A DNA stretch of 64,000 bases, from NCBI GenBank assembly GCA_023213315.1, contig JAKCPI010014216.1:1-64000 (forward strand), written 5' to 3'. The first letter of the stretch is position 1. The number at the start of each line of letters is the position of its first letter. Below the pieces are notes generated by a model. It saw only the letters and a list, made by a program, of their open reading frames with translations, had not been told where the DNA came from and did no database searches. The position numbers were made by a program, and so were the translations under genes. Positions 30,493-41,172 of the stretch are shown one piece after another. Source of the DNA: Euborellia annulipes. Its lineage: Eukaryota; Arthropoda; Insecta; Dermaptera; Anisolabididae.

Positions 30493-30778
30493 ATGTCAGC
30501 TAAAACCATTCAAGATATCAATAAACAGTATAGTTATAAAGATGAAAATCCAGGTGGAAAAGGGATGACTCCTTGTTTCTTGTGCGCAATGTGAGGAATA
30601 TAATGAATTAAAATATATTTATGATAAGAAGCTTCAACCATTCATTGAGGATGGTGAATTTACTAAACAAGAAGCAATTACAGCATTAGAAGAAACTTGC
30701 AAAGAATTAAAGAATCCAAGAAACAGGGCTGATTTTTATAAAAAATTATCAGATAAATTGAGTGTGGAAATTAAATAA
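30493..30778 (+). CDS. Small hypothetical CxxC protein, frameshifted
   Basis: Unrecognised protein of about 95 codons. The ATG at 30493 follows AAGGAAATAG (ribosome site) and reads MSAKTIQDINKQYSYKDENP. The frame hits a false stop at 30593 after one extra base near 30570. The other frame gives VSCAQCEEYNELKYIYDKKL, then a highly charged helical tail to TAA at 30776-30778. The single CxxC and the high Lys/Glu content are what can be seen. It is flanked by a long spacer and a terminator, so it is an independent transcript. Confidence 0.55.
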
Positions 30779-30804
30779 TCCTTTGTTTTTTATATTTATA
30801 AATC

Positions 30805-30835
30805 AAGACCTCAATTCTTATCAAATCGAGGTCTT
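30805..30835. terminator. Terminator after the small CxxC gene
   Basis: AAGACCTCAATT/AATCGAGGTCTT stem (one mismatch) about 27 bp after the stop. The T-run is modest. Confidence 0.65.
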
Positions 30836-31089
30836 TCTATTTTATCTATAAGAGCATTTTGTTTTGATAAGAATTGTTGTGTATTTGACTTTTAATATTT
30901 TAGATTTGAAATAAAAAGTTGCTCATTTCTTAAAAAATGGATAATTTTACGTCATTAGAAAGATCTTAAGACGCAATTTGTCGTTGTAGGGTACACTTGC
31001 ACTTGTGTAGTCAGACCCTGCGACTTAGCATAAGAACGTAGATACAAAACATTTATTTAGAACGCACTTATTTAGGATAAAAGGTTGTT

Positions 31090-33310
31090 ATGACAAGCCT
31101 TGCGCATCATGCGACAGAAAATCGTTCCGTAGCAGAATTTACTGAACAAGCTTACCTCAACTATGCCATGTACGTGATTATGGATCGTGCATTGCCACAC
31201 ATTAGTGATGGTTTAAAACCTGTACAACGCCGTATCGTTTATGCGATGAGCGAATTGGGATTAAAACCAAGTGGTAAGCCGAAAAAGTCTGCACGTACAG
31301 TCGGTGATGTATTGGGTAAATACCATCCGCATGGTGACTCAGCCTGTTATGAGGCCATGGTGTTGATGGCACAGCCATTTAGTTATCGTTACCCATTTAT
31401 TGAAGGGCAAGGGAACTGGGGTTCGCCTGATGATCCTAAATCATTCGCAGCCATGCGTTATACCGAAGCCAAACTTTCTCCTTATAGTGATTTGTTACTT
31501 TCTGAATTAGGTCAAGGGACCTGTGATTGGCAAGATAACTTTGATGGTTCAATGAAAGAGCCAGTCAATTTACCAGCGCGTGTACCAAATATTTTACTCA
31601 ATGGTACCACTGGTATTGCAGTGGGAATGGCAACGGATATTCCGCCACACAATTTACGTGAAGTGGTTAAAGGTACGATTGCTTTAATCCGTAATCCAAA
31701 CTTAACAGATGAAAAAATTGCAGAATATATTCCTGCACCTGACTTACCGACCAAAGCAGAAATTATTACACCACGTGATGAATTATTAAAAATTCAAATG
31801 ACTGGGCGTGGTAGCTATCGTACCCGTGCAGTATATACCATTGAAAAAAATGAAATTATCATCACTGAACTGCCATATCAAGTTTCTGGCTCGAAAGTCA
31901 TCACGCAAATTGCAGATCAAATGCAAGCCAAAAAACTGCCATTGGTCAGTGACTTACGTGATGAATCAGACCATAAAAACCCAACACGTTTGGTGATTGT
32001 ATTACGTTCAAATCGTATCGATGCCGATGCAGTCATGAGTCATTTGTTTGCGACAACCGATTTAGAGTCGAGCTATCGTGTCAATATGAACATGATCGGT
32101 GCTGATGGTCGTCCACAAGTCAAATCAATCCGTCGCATTTTATTAGAATGGATTGAAATTCGTAAGAAGTACTGTCACACGTCGTCTGCAATATCATCTG
32201 AATAAAATTGAAAAGCGCCTACATATTCTTGGTGGTTTGATCATTGCGTATTTGAACATTGATGAAGTGATCAAAATTATTCGTGAAGAAGATCAACCTA
32301 AACCCGTGTTGATGATGCGTTTCAATATTGATGAAGTTCAGGCAGAAGCAATTTTAGAGCTTAAGTTACGCCATTTGGCAAAACTTGAAGAAATGGAAAT
32401 GCGCCGTGAGCAAGAAGAACTTGAGGCCAGAGCAGCGGTGATTCGTGAACAACTTGCAAATCCAGAGTCATTAAAATCTTTGATTATCGAAGAACTTAAA
32501 GATGATGCGAAGAAGTTTGGTGATGATCGTCGTTCACCGATTGTGCAACGTGAAGAATCACAGGCCATTAGTGAACAAGATTTAATGCCTGCTGAAGCGG
32601 TAACAGTGATCCTTTCTGAGGCGGGTTGGGTTCGTGCAGCCAAAGGTCATGATATTGATGTTGAAAAATTAAATTTCCGTGCCGGTGACCAGTACTTAAG
32701 TTCAGCACAAGGTAAGTCGAATCAGAAAGTATATATTTTAGATGAAACTGGACGAAGTTATGCTTTGGCCATCAATAGTTTGCCATCGGCGCGTGGTTTA
32801 GGAGAACCGTTGAGTTCAAAACTTTCTCCAGCCAATGGTGTGGGCTTTATGCAAGTCCTGATTGAAGATGAAGAAAAAGAAATAGTTGCTGTAAGTTCAA
32901 AAGGTTATGGCTTTAAATCGCAAGCTAAACAATTGGATACCAATGCCAAAGCAGGTAAAACATTCCTGACTGTTGCTGAAAATGCGACAGCAATGCCAAT
33001 CGAAGTCGTTGAAAACCATACTCATTTGGCTATACTCAGCTCAGCAGGACGCCTACTTTTAATTGAATTATCTGACTTGCCAACGCTCAATAAAGGTAAA
33101 GGAAATAAGTTGATACAACTTGAAACTAATGAGTCTGTTCAGTTTATGTTAACTTTGAATTTAGATGAAGTAATACAAGTGCTTGCAGGGCAGCAACAAT
33201 TAAAATTAAAAGGGGAAGATTTACAGAAATATATCGGTAAACGCGCATCAAAAGGTCAGTTGTTACCGCGCGGATATCAAAAAGCAAATAAACTGTTGAT
33301 TCAAAGATAA
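31090..33310 (+). CDS. parC: DNA topoisomerase IV subunit A, frameshifted
   Basis: Breakage-reunion subunit that decatenates daughter chromosomes with ParE; essential. The ATG at 31090 follows AGGATAAAAGG. The quinolone-resistance region reads [20 protein letters not shown] with Ser84 and Glu88 (Ser80 and Glu84 in E. coli numbering), the unmutated state. The catalytic Tyr lies in [11 protein letters not shown]. An extra T near 32170 shifts the frame, and the continuation from about 32175 runs [20 protein letters not shown] to 33310 with the C-terminal beta-pinwheel repeats. About 740 codons, normal. Because parC is essential, the break must be a sequence error or the strain would not be viable. 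Confidence 0.95.
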
Positions 33311-33459
33311 AACTAGCATCCTTGGATTGAAATACGTTATATATGCAAAGTGTTCGTGAAAATGGATGCAATATTGAGCACAAAGAAGCCAAAAAATTAT
33401 GTTCAATATTGAGAAAAACAGTTTAAAACTAAGGATTACTGATTGGAGATTATGGCATT

Positions 33460-35134
33460 ATGGAAAAAGTTTGGTTCGCTGAATATCAAAAAACTGGGAT
33501 TCCAGAAACAGTAGAATTGCCACAGGAAAATAGCTCTCTTATTGATATTTTTGAGCGTAATTTCCAAAAATTTGGTTCACGTGATGCCTTTATCTTCATG
33601 GATAAAGTGATGTCATTCAGTGATCTTGAATTGGCAAGCCGTAAATTTGCAACTTATTTGCAAAGTTTAGGTTTGGCAAAAGGTTCACGTGTTGCAGTGA
33701 TGATGCCTAACGTCCTTCAGTATCCAGTTGTCGCTTTAGGTGTACTCCGTGCAGGTTTGGTACTTGTGAATGTGAATCCACTTTATACAGCACGTGAATT
33801 AGAACACCAACTTAATGATTCAGGCGCTGAAGCGTTGGTCATTGTTGAAAACTTTGCGACTGTTTATCAAGCGATTATTGGTAAAACACCAGTAAAACAT
33901 GTTGTCATTGCTTCGGTTGGCGATATGTTAGGTACCTTAAAAGGTACTTTGGTAAATTTTGTTTTACGTAAAGTGCGTAAACAAATTCCAGATTGGAATA
34001 TTCCAGGACATACTAAGTTTAATGCTGCATTGGCAAAAGTAAGTCCAAGTAATTATAAACGTCCAACCATGACCCTCAGTGATACTGCTGTACTTCAGTA
34101 CACAGGCGGTACTACGGGTGTTTCCAAAAGGAGCGGAACTTACCCACCGTAACTTAGTTGCAAACTTGTTGCAATGTGACGGTATTTTCCAAAGTAAATT
34201 TGGCCAAGGTGATGGCGCTAAAGATGATCGTATCTTCTGTGCTTTACCGCTTTATCACATCTTCGCATTTATGGTTTGTGCGATGTATGGTATGTATAAA
34301 GGTCAAGCAAATATTCTGATTCCAAATCCACGTGATTTACCTGCAGTGATTAAAGAATTACGTAAATACCAACCAGGTTTCTTCCCTGCGGTAAATACCT
34401 TGTTTAATGCGCTGGTGCATAATGAAGAATTTAGACAGCTCGACTTCAGTAAGTTAAAAATGGCGATGGGCGGTGGTATGGCCGTGTTACCGTCAACTGC
34501 TGAAGAATGGAAAAAAGTTACAGGAACCATCATTATTGAAGGTTATGGTTTATCTGAAACTTCTCCAGTCGCAACTGCAAACCCACCTGCAACGACTGAG
34601 TTTAGTGGCACAATTGGTATTCCTTTACCACTGACGGATGTTGCGATCTTAGATGATGATGGCAATCATTTATCACAAGGCGAGCAGGGTGAAATCTCGA
34701 TTCGTGGTCCTCAAGTCATGAAAGGCTATTGGAATCGTCCAGATGAAACTGCAAAAGTCATGACAGCGGACGGTTATTTCCGTACAGGTGATATTGGGAT
34801 CATGGATACCCGTGGTTATTTCAAAATTGTCGATCGTAAGAAAGACATGATTTTAGTATCTGGCTTCAATGTCTATCCTTCTGAAATTGAAGAAGTGATT
34901 GCGCAACATCCTAAAGTGCTTGAAGTGGCTGCAATTGGTGTGCCTGATGAAAAATCTGGTGAAGTGCCAAAACTATTTGTAGTGAAAAAAGATCCATCTT
35001 TAACCACTGAAGAAGTTCTTGAATATGCAAAAGAAAACTTAACGGGTTATAAACGTCCGCGTTATGTTGAGTTTATGGATGATTTACCAAAATCAAATGT
35101 AGGTAAAATCCTACGTAAAGATTTACGTAAATAA
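33460..35134 (+). CDS. fadD: Long-chain fatty-acid-CoA ligase, frameshifted
   Basis: Activates long-chain fatty acids to acyl-CoA for beta-oxidation, using ATP, at the inner membrane. The ATG at 33460 gives MEKVWFAEYQKTGIPETVEL. The AMP-binding signature YTGGTTGVSKG (about 34100) holds an extra A that shifts the frame; reading resumes with AELTHRNLVANLLQCDG. Later motifs are GYGLSETSP, YFRTGDIG and DRKKDMILVSGFNVYPSEIE with the C-terminal catalytic Lys in KSNVGKILRK. The span of about 558 codons is full length. A strong terminator follows. FadD is the most likely identity among acyl-CoA ligases because of the FadD-type linker, but substrate range is unproven. Confidence 0.9.
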
Positions 35135-35150
35135 TTGAAAAATTAAAGAT

Positions 35151-35178
35151 AAAAAAGCGCCAATAGTGGCGCTTTTTT
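35151..35178. terminator. fadD terminator
   Basis: AAAAAAGCGCCA/TGGCGCTTTTTT with an ATAG loop, between convergent genes; usable on both strands. Confidence 0.85.
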
Positions 35179-35225
35179 ATCTTCGATGTAAAGTAATCGA
35201 TCGCTTTATGCGGTGATTTCAACAT

Positions 35226-35650
35226 TTATTTTTTGTGAGAACGAATATACCAACCATCAATATAGGGGCGGCTTAAGCCAACAATTGCTGTAAAGGTTAG
35301 CATAGTGCCCATTTGACGCCCTAGTGCAGAAGGATGAATACTGCCATAGCTAAAATAAATATCGATTAAACAGTATACGACAATAGTAGCTAACCAAAAG
35401 TATAGATTCATACGCTTTATGCCGACGGCAAAAAAGCCACCACCAAAACAATGAGCGTTCCCAAGGTGGATTGCCAATTGTAATTTGCACAAATCACGCA
35501 CAAGAGAAAAGCCAAAATTGGCAATACAATTTTAAGAATACGATCAATCTCCGCTTGTTGATGGCGCTGCTTTTCTAAAACCTCAAACAATTCATTTTGA
35601 TCTGGTTGCACGTTATTGTCCTCACTACACAATTTTGCAAAACTCTGCAT
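35226..35650 (-). CDS. Hypothetical membrane protein, frameshifted
   Basis: Function not recognised. The ATG at 35650 leads into a charged N-terminal region (QPDQNELFEVLEKQRHQQAE), then four hydrophobic segments: ILKIVLPILAFLLCVICA, LGTLIVLVVAFL, LYFWLATIVVYCLIDIYF and MGTMLTFTAIVGL. A frame change near 35430 joins the two open pieces. About 141 codons. It is divergent from the MAPEG gene with only about 70 bp between, so their promoters overlap. Confidence 0.6.
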
Positions 35651-35717
35651 TTAACAAAAAATATTCTGTTCATGCCATGCTATGATAACTCGCATTAACA
35701 CTTCATGAGAAAAAATC

Positions 35718-36116
35718 ATGTCTGGGATAGATGGCATCATATATTTAATTCTAATTGCCTGTTTACTTCCTTATGTTTTTACCATTATTGCAAAAGCGTC
35801 TGGTGGTTTTAAAGCTGCTGATAATCAGAATCCCCGTGAATTTTTAGCCAAAACCACAGGTTTGGCTGCACGTGCCAATGCAGTACAACAGAATAGTTTT
35901 GAGAGCTTACCTTTATTTATTGCTGCGATTTTAATGGCAGAGTATATGGTGGTATCACAACATCTGATTATGATGTTAGGTATCGCCTATATTGTGTTAC
36001 GCATTATTTATGGAATTTGCTATCTGGCGAATATTTCAGCGCTACGTACCATTATTTGGGCTTTGTCCTTAGCTTGCCCAATTATTTTATTGTTATTGGT
36101 TATTCGAATCGTCTAA
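35718..36116 (+). CDS. MAPEG family membrane protein
   Basis: Intact 132-residue, four-helix protein of the MAPEG family (membrane-associated eicosanoid/glutathione metabolism). The diagnostic segment ARANAVQQNSFESLPLFIAA lies near residues 52-71, with the conserved Arg and Gln-Gln-Asn. Bacterial members are of uncertain function; some have glutathione transferase or peroxidase activity. The ATG at 35718 starts just before the first helix. Followed by ppa on the same strand after about 120 bp with its own promoter region. Confidence 0.85.
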   Translation: MSGIDGIIYLILIACLLPYVFTIIAKASGGFKAADNQNPREFLAKTTGLAARANAVQQNSFESLPLFIAAILMAEYMVVSQHLIMMLGIAYIVLRIIYGICYLANISALRTIIWALSLACPIILLLLVIRIV

Positions 36117-36237
36117 ACAGTTTTCGATGAAATTCATTCATTTTGATGATGCAAAATGTATAATCCGCATCTGTTTGCGCAATTTAGCGTTATAATCGAC
36201 AAGATTTTAAATAAGACCTCACTTGAAAGAGTATCCT

Positions 36238-36762
36238 ATGAGCTATAGCAATATTCCTGCTGGTAAAGATGCACCAAATGACATCTACGTAATTATCGAA
36301 ATCCCAGCAAATGCTGCACCGATTAAATATGAAGTAGATAAAGATTCAGATGCTTTATTTGTAGATCGTTTCATGGGTACAGCGATGTTCTACCCAGCGA
36401 ACTATGGTTATGTACCAAATACATTGTCTGAAGATGGTGACCCATTAGACGTATTGGTTGTAACTCCACACCCATTGGTACATGGTTCAGTGATTCGTTG
36501 TCGTCCTGTTGGTAAATTAAACATGGAAGATGATGGTGGTATTGATGCGAAACTGATCGCAGTTCCACATGACAAATTGACTCCGCTTTATAAAGATGTG
36601 AAAGAGTATTCAGATCTTCCTGCTTTATTATTGAATCAAATTGAACATTTCTTTGCACATTACAAAGACTTAGAGCCTGGTAAATGGGTTAAATTAACAG
36701 GTTGGGAAAGTTCAGAAGTTGCAAAAGCTGAAGTCTTAAAAGCAATCGAAGCTGCAAAATAA
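36238..36762 (+). CDS. ppa: Inorganic pyrophosphatase
   Basis: Intact cytoplasmic family I pyrophosphatase, 174 residues, hydrolysing pyrophosphate to drive biosynthesis; essential in most bacteria. The metal-binding signature DGDPLDVLV is at about residues 67-75, with NYGYVPNT before it and the later DDGGIDAK and KDLEPGKWV. The ATG at 36238 ([10 protein letters not shown]) is favoured over the in-frame start at 36223: GAAAGAG sits six bases upstream and the length matches the family. A bidirectional terminator follows. Confidence 0.95.
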   Translation: MSYSNIPAGKDAPNDIYVIIEIPANAAPIKYEVDKDSDALFVDRFMGTAMFYPANYGYVPNTLSEDGDPLDVLVVTPHPLVHGSVIRCRPVGKLNMEDDGGIDAKLIAVPHDKLTPLYKDVKEYSDLPALLLNQIEHFFAHYKDLEPGKWVKLTGWESSEVAKAEVLKAIEAAK

Positions 36763-36808
36763 GCCTGATTAAAACGTGGTTTGAATATTGAAAAATATTC
36801 AAACCCAT

Positions 36809-36842
36809 AAAAAAACCTGCATGATTCAATGCAGGTTTTTTT
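36809..36842. terminator. Bidirectional terminator between ppa and oprD
   Basis: AAAAAAACCTGCAT/ATGCAGGTTTTTTT with a six-base loop; A and T runs on both sides serve the two convergent genes. Confidence 0.85.
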
Positions 36843-36864
36843 GTTTCTGTGGATTTATTCTAAA

Positions 36865-38190
36865 TTAGAAAAATTTCACAGGAATATCTAAGAAAATACG
36901 CCATTCATTGGTATCACCAATATAGACAGGATTATACGCTTCACTTGCACGGTAGTAAGAGTGACGTAGACGTAAGCTCGCATCTTTTGCAAAACCACTT
37001 TGCATGGTGTATTTCACCTGATTAAAGAATTCACGTTCTTGTGCATCATCAGTTACATTGCGGACTTTAATATCCCAACCATAAACAAATGCTGTGGTCC
37101 AATTTAAGCCAGCAACACCATAATTGCTAAAGTCTAGGTTATATTGAACTTGAGCTGATTTTTCATGGTTACCAATAAAATCAGACATATAAGAGTTTGG
37201 TAGATAAATACTTTGGAAACCGTCAGCATTTTGACCATAGTCATAACCCACATCACCTGTATTTTGTTGGTAAGCCAACATCACAGTGTGCGGACCTTGA
37301 TTATAAGTAGAAGACAATGCCCAGATATTATTGGTTTTTTCTACGCCTGCTTTACCTGTATTTGCATAATCCGCATCAACAGGACCTGTTGCAGAATAGG
37401 TATTGGCATTTTTATCAAACTTGGTGTGATAACCACTGAAATCAAAAGTTAAAGAACTTTGATTTGCCAATGGGTATTTATAATTTGCATTGATATAATG
37501 ACGTTCTAACGCATTTTTAGAATCTAAACCATAATAAGACGCGCTAAGCTGGTCATCAAATTTGTATTTAGCACCCCAAACAATCGCATCATCTAATTTA
37601 TTACCATCAGTCTTGATCTGATCAGACATTTGGTCTTTGGTGAATTTACCAGCAACAAGTTCTAAATTTTTAATTTCATGGCTGGTTAATAACGTACCTG
37701 TAAAATATTCAGGAACAAGACGTGTTGTATTACTTGCAAGTACAGGTAAGTCGAGAACTTGCGTACCATAACGTACAGTCGTATTTGAGAAACGAGCTTT
37801 TACGTTTGCGCCACCACGTGCCCAATGATCATATGGATCAACTCGTCCATTTGCGTCTCTTGCACCATTATTTTTGAGTGCAATCATATTATTGCCAGCA
37901 TGGGTGTTTGGACCGATTTTAAAAGAACCATCACCAACTACACCAACACCGAAACCGACGATACCTTGAGTGAAGCCAGAATCTAAGTCAACAATTGCAG
38001 TTTGTGCAAATGAGCTTTGATCGTCAATACCATGTTTTTTATCACGAAGAATATAACCTGTACGAAACAATACAGAACCTTTGGCATCTTCAACGAACCC
38101 TTTTGCATCACTTTGTTCGCTAGCAAATGTAGGGGATATTAGAACCGCGTTAATTAATACAGCTAAAGTAAGTTTTGGAGCATTCAACAT
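36865..38190 (-). CDS. oprD: OprD family outer-membrane porin
   Basis: Intact 441-residue outer-membrane channel of the OprD/Occ family, which imports basic amino acids or carboxylates and, in some species, carbapenems. Signal peptide MLNAPKLTLAVLINAVLISPTFAS is followed by the family opening (AKGSVLFRTGYILRDKK). The body alternates beta strands with loop text such as ARGGANVKARFSNTTVRYGTQ and LDLPVLASNTTRLVPEYFTG. It ends in Phe (DIPVKFF), as needed for barrel assembly. Divergent from the TorF-type gene at 38500. Substrate specificity cannot be read from the sequence. Confidence 0.85.
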   Translation of the reverse strand: MLNAPKLTLAVLINAVLISPTFASEQSDAKGFVEDAKGSVLFRTGYILRDKKHGIDDQSSFAQTAIVDLDSGFTQGIVGFGVGVVGDGSFKIGPNTHAGNNMIALKNNGARDANGRVDPYDHWARGGANVKARFSNTTVRYGTQVLDLPVLASNTTRLVPEYFTGTLLTSHEIKNLELVAGKFTKDQMSDQIKTDGNKLDDAIVWGAKYKFDDQLSASYYGLDSKNALERHYINANYKYPLANQSSLTFDFSGYHTKFDKNANTYSATGPVDADYANTGKAGVEKTNNIWALSSTYNQGPHTVMLAYQQNTGDVGYDYGQNADGFQSIYLPNSYMSDFIGNHEKSAQVQYNLDFSNYGVAGLNWTTAFVYGWDIKVRNVTDDAQEREFFNQVKYTMQSGFAKDASLRLRHSYYRASEAYNPVYIGDTNEWRIFLDIPVKFF

Positions 38191-38499
38191 GAATTGCCTC
38201 GTGAACGAGAATAGATTGCACTGACTGATCGAATTCAGAACAGATTGTGGATGAATTGTATATTTAATCTATAAAAAGGGAATCTCTTTTGCTTAAAAAT
38301 ATTACATTTCTGTAATGTTTTACACAATATTAATTTCTTTTCTTATGAAAAAAAGTTCTAAAGAATTGTTAAAATGCTGATTTTATGTGAAATATGAAAT
38401 AAATTGAAAAATATGCCGAATTTATGTCCATGTTTTTTACCAAAAATTTAAAAACACAGTAAAATTCGCCTTTATTTATACGCCCACCCGTTTGTCATC
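38191..38499. other. Divergent promoter region, oprD and TorF-type gene
   Basis: AT-rich, no gene. It should hold both promoters. No strong inverted repeat with a T-run and no recognisable operator. Confidence 0.4.
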
Positions 38500-39270
38500 A
38501 TGAACTCACTTATTTCTAAACTGTTATGGGCAATGCCTATTTGTATCGCGTCGTGCCCGGCATTTGCTGAAGAAGCAAATGTCTTGGTTGAAAATGGTAC
38601 GATCTCTGGAAATGTGGGACTGGTATCCAAGTACATTTATCGAGGTGGAGTTGAAAATGATGATGTCGCTGTGCAAGGCGGTTTAAGTTATGCACATAAA
38701 AGTGGCATCACGGTGGGGTATTGGGGTTCTACACTGAGCTACAACCCTGCAGATGATACGCAAGATCATGGTTTTGAAAATAATTTTTATTTAGCTTATG
38801 CTCAAGAAATTGCGCAAAATTGGAGCTATAACTTAAAAACCACTGCATATGTTTATCATAAAGGCGGTACTGTTTATGCGGATCAAGCAGATCATCGTAA
38901 AACCACCTATACCGATCTATCTGCTGAGCTGAGTTATAAAAATTTAACCGCAGGTGCTTCAGTGATGTTAGCCGATGCATCCTCTGCCAATGCGGGTGAT
39001 ATTTATCTCAGCATTGCGTATCGTCATGCTTTGGCTCAAGATTTTATTTTCAACACGGCTATTGGTGCATCTCTATATAACAGTCATCATGATGACAGTA
39101 TTGTGCAGACAGAACAGGATTTTGCGTTAAGTGAAATGCGCTTGGGGCTCAGTAAAGTCATTGCTAATACAGGTGTTTCAGCTTCATTAGACTATGTAAT
39201 TGGTGGTAAAGACCGTTTAGGTGAAGATTATAAGGACAATTTGGTATTTGGTTTGACTTATAGTTTTTAA
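38500..39270 (+). CDS. TorF family putative porin
   Basis: Intact 256-residue outer-membrane barrel of the TIGR02001/TorF group. The signal ends near CPAFAEE. The opening GTISGNVGLVSKYIYRGGVE is characteristic of the group, followed by strand-like alternation and GFENNFYLAYAQEIAQNWSY. The C-terminus is LVFGLTYSF. The function of the family is poorly known. A second member follows at 39793 on the same strand, so this is a paralogous pair. An 18-bp direct repeat covers the stop codon. Confidence 0.8.
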   Translation: MNSLISKLLWAMPICIASCPAFAEEANVLVENGTISGNVGLVSKYIYRGGVENDDVAVQGGLSYAHKSGITVGYWGSTLSYNPADDTQDHGFENNFYLAYAQEIAQNWSYNLKTTAYVYHKGGTVYADQADHRKTTYTDLSAELSYKNLTAGASVMLADASSANAGDIYLSIAYRHALAQDFIFNTAIGASLYNSHHDDSIVQTEQDFALSEMRLGLSKVIANTGVSASLDYVIGGKDRLGEDYKDNLVFGLTYSF

Positions 39271-39293
39271 GATTAACTTATAGTTTTTAAGAT
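39256..39293 (+). repeat. 18-bp direct repeat over the TorF stop codon
   Basis: ACTTATAGTTTTTAAGAT occurs at 39256-39273 and 39276-39293. The first copy encodes the last residues and the stop; the second lies in the 3' flank. Confidence 0.8.
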
Positions 39294-39792
39294 GAATATG
39301 AGTGAGTTATTTTATCTTCCTTATTTTATCAAAGTGTATGACCGAAGATTGGGCATGCACTTTTTTTAGGCATTTTTTAAAATGTGTGCTTTTTTTGAGC
39401 AAAAGAACAATATGCACCACTAAAATCATCTTACATGAAAAGCGTAAAGCAATATTTATACGCTTTTTATGACAACAATAAAGCACGTTATAGAAAATTT
39501 ACGCTTAGATTTTTCATACTACTTTGCATTAAAACCATGCTTAAAGTAGGTCAGTATGAATCAGTTCCATCAAGTGATGCTTGAAATAGCATATGTTCAA
39601 CAACTGAAGAATAAGAAAAATTATCCACAATCTTTTAATTTTAAAATATTGATTATTAATAGATTGCACACGTATTTCTGAGTTTTATAAACAGCTTGAA
39701 TTTCATCTTGGCATGGCAATTGCTAATTGCTTAGGGAGTTCATCAAATTTTAGCATAACAAATAAACATCATATGATGGGGGAGCACTCAAG
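39294..39792. other. Intergenic region between the two TorF-type genes
   Basis: Contains the terminator at 39331-39367, then about 420 bp of AT-rich sequence with no credible gene. The promoter of the second TorF gene should lie near its right end. Confidence 0.45.
39331..39367 (+). terminator. Terminator of the first TorF-type gene
   Basis: AAAGTGTATG/CATGCACTTT stem (one wobble) with a 13-base loop and seven T. Confidence 0.6.
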
Positions 39793-40564
39793 ATGAAATT
39801 CTCAACTAAAGCACTAACATTGGCAGTTCTATCGTCTACAGCAACAATGGCAATGGCGGAAGACAACGCACTGTCAAAATTAGGTTTAAGCTTTTCAGGT
39901 AGTGCTGCCGTAACGAGTGACTATCGTTTCCGCGGTATGACTCAAACATTATAACGACCCAGCAGTACAAGCGGGTTTTACCTTATCGCATAGTTCAGGT
40001 TTATATGCGGCTCTTTGGGGTTCAAATGTAAATTTTGGTGAGGCAGATCCACATTTAGAATTAGATCCATCTATTGGTTATACAACAGCATTGGCGTTAT
40101 CTCCAACCTTTAAACCGACTTTGGATGTTGGTGTTGTTGAATATAATTATCCAAGTGCAACCAGTGATTTTAACTGGACTGAGTTTTATGCAAAATTAAT
40201 ATTTGCAGATGTCTTGGTTAAAGGCAGTAGTTTATTGACCAATGTGAACTATACCAATGACTGGGCAGCAGTCGGTGGGAACAGTTGGAATTTTAACGTT
40301 GGCTATTCAGCTCCATTTGGTGATACTGGTTTTGGTGGGCTTGCAAATGTTGGCTATACCACAATGGATAAAAAAGCATTAGCTGATGGTAACGACAATT
40401 ATGTCGACTGGAAAGTCGGGGTGAATTATGCAGTTAAATCTATTCCAGGAGTAACTGCGGAACTTGCAGCAGTGGGAACCAATATTGATACTGATGGATT
40501 CACTAATTCTGGGAAACGTGGTGTTGAAACAGGTGCGGTGTTTACTTTAACTAAAGCGTTCTAA
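39793..40564 (+). CDS. TorF family putative porin, frameshifted
   Basis: Second TorF/TIGR02001 barrel. The ATG at 39793 follows GGGGGAGC. The signal peptide MKFSTKALTLAVLSSTATMAMA is followed by FSGSAAVTSDYRFRGMTQT, the group signature. One extra base near 39950 gives a false stop; the other frame continues NDPAVQAGFTLSHSSGLYAA and runs to 40564, ending in Phe (FTLTKAF). About 257 codons. It contains GYTTALALSPTFKPTLDVGV and repeated beta-strand text. Followed by a strong terminator. Confidence 0.8.
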
Positions 40565-40581
40565 GCGCAAATTAAGATCTA

Positions 40582-40606
40582 TAAAGGTGACCTTGAGTCA
40601 CCTTTA
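40582..40606. terminator. Terminator between the TorF-type and GNAT genes
   Basis: TAAAGGTGAC/GTCACCTTTA with a CTTGA loop and a T-rich tail, between convergent genes. Confidence 0.8.
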
Positions 40607-40629
40607 TTTTTTGCGATTTTGAAATCAAA

Positions 40630-41139
40630 TTAGGCTTTCACTTCAAATGCTGGATGATATTTTACCGTTCCTTGTGGAATGCTTTGGTCAAAGCTAAGGG
40701 CTTGAAAATATTCAGCAGGCACACCTTCAAGGATCAAACGGTCATGTGGCTGAAAGCCAAATTTGGAATAATAGGCAGGATCTCCAAGCACAACACATCC
40801 TGCGGCATTGAATTGTTGTAACTGCTGTAATGCGTGTTGGATTAAAGCTTTGCCAACACCTTGGTGTTGATATTCTGGTGCAACTGAAATTGGACCTAAA
40901 CCATACCAATGTTGTGCGCCAGAAGAAATCTCCACAGGTGAAATTGCCACATGCCCAATAATCTGTTGATCCAATTCAGCAACAATGGAAATGGTTAATT
41001 GATTTGCCTCTCTGAGTGCATTGACGATCAAGTGTTCAGTATGGTCGGTATGCGCTGCATTTAGAAAAGCCAGTTGAGTGAGATTGAAAATATTTTCAAT
41101 GTCATCTGCATGTTCGTTGCGTAAGGTTAAATTTAGCAT
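40630..41139 (-). CDS. GNAT family N-acetyltransferase (YhbS-like)
   Basis: Intact 169-residue acetyltransferase. The acetyl-CoA loop is VAPEYQHQGVGKALIQHAL (Gln-x-x-Gly-x-Gly form), preceded by WYGLGPISV, and followed by GCVVLGDPAYYSKFGF, the text typical of the YhbS-like subgroup. Substrate unknown. It starts about 30 bp from the comM stop and is read on the same strand, so the two may be co-transcribed. Confidence 0.8.
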   Translation of the reverse strand: MLNLTLRNEHADDIENIFNLTQLAFLNAAHTDHTEHLIVNALREANQLTISIVAELDQQIIGHVAISPVEISSGAQHWYGLGPISVAPEYQHQGVGKALIQHALQQLQQFNAAGCVVLGDPAYYSKFGFQPHDRLILEGVPAEYFQALSFDQSIPQGTVKYHPAFEVKA

Positions 41140-41172
41140 GTTATTTATCTTCTATACGTCATAGCTTGGATT

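Noticed and set aside
31090..33310. Programmed frameshifting in parC and other split genes
   Set aside because: No slippery site with a downstream structure was seen, and too many unrelated genes are affected.
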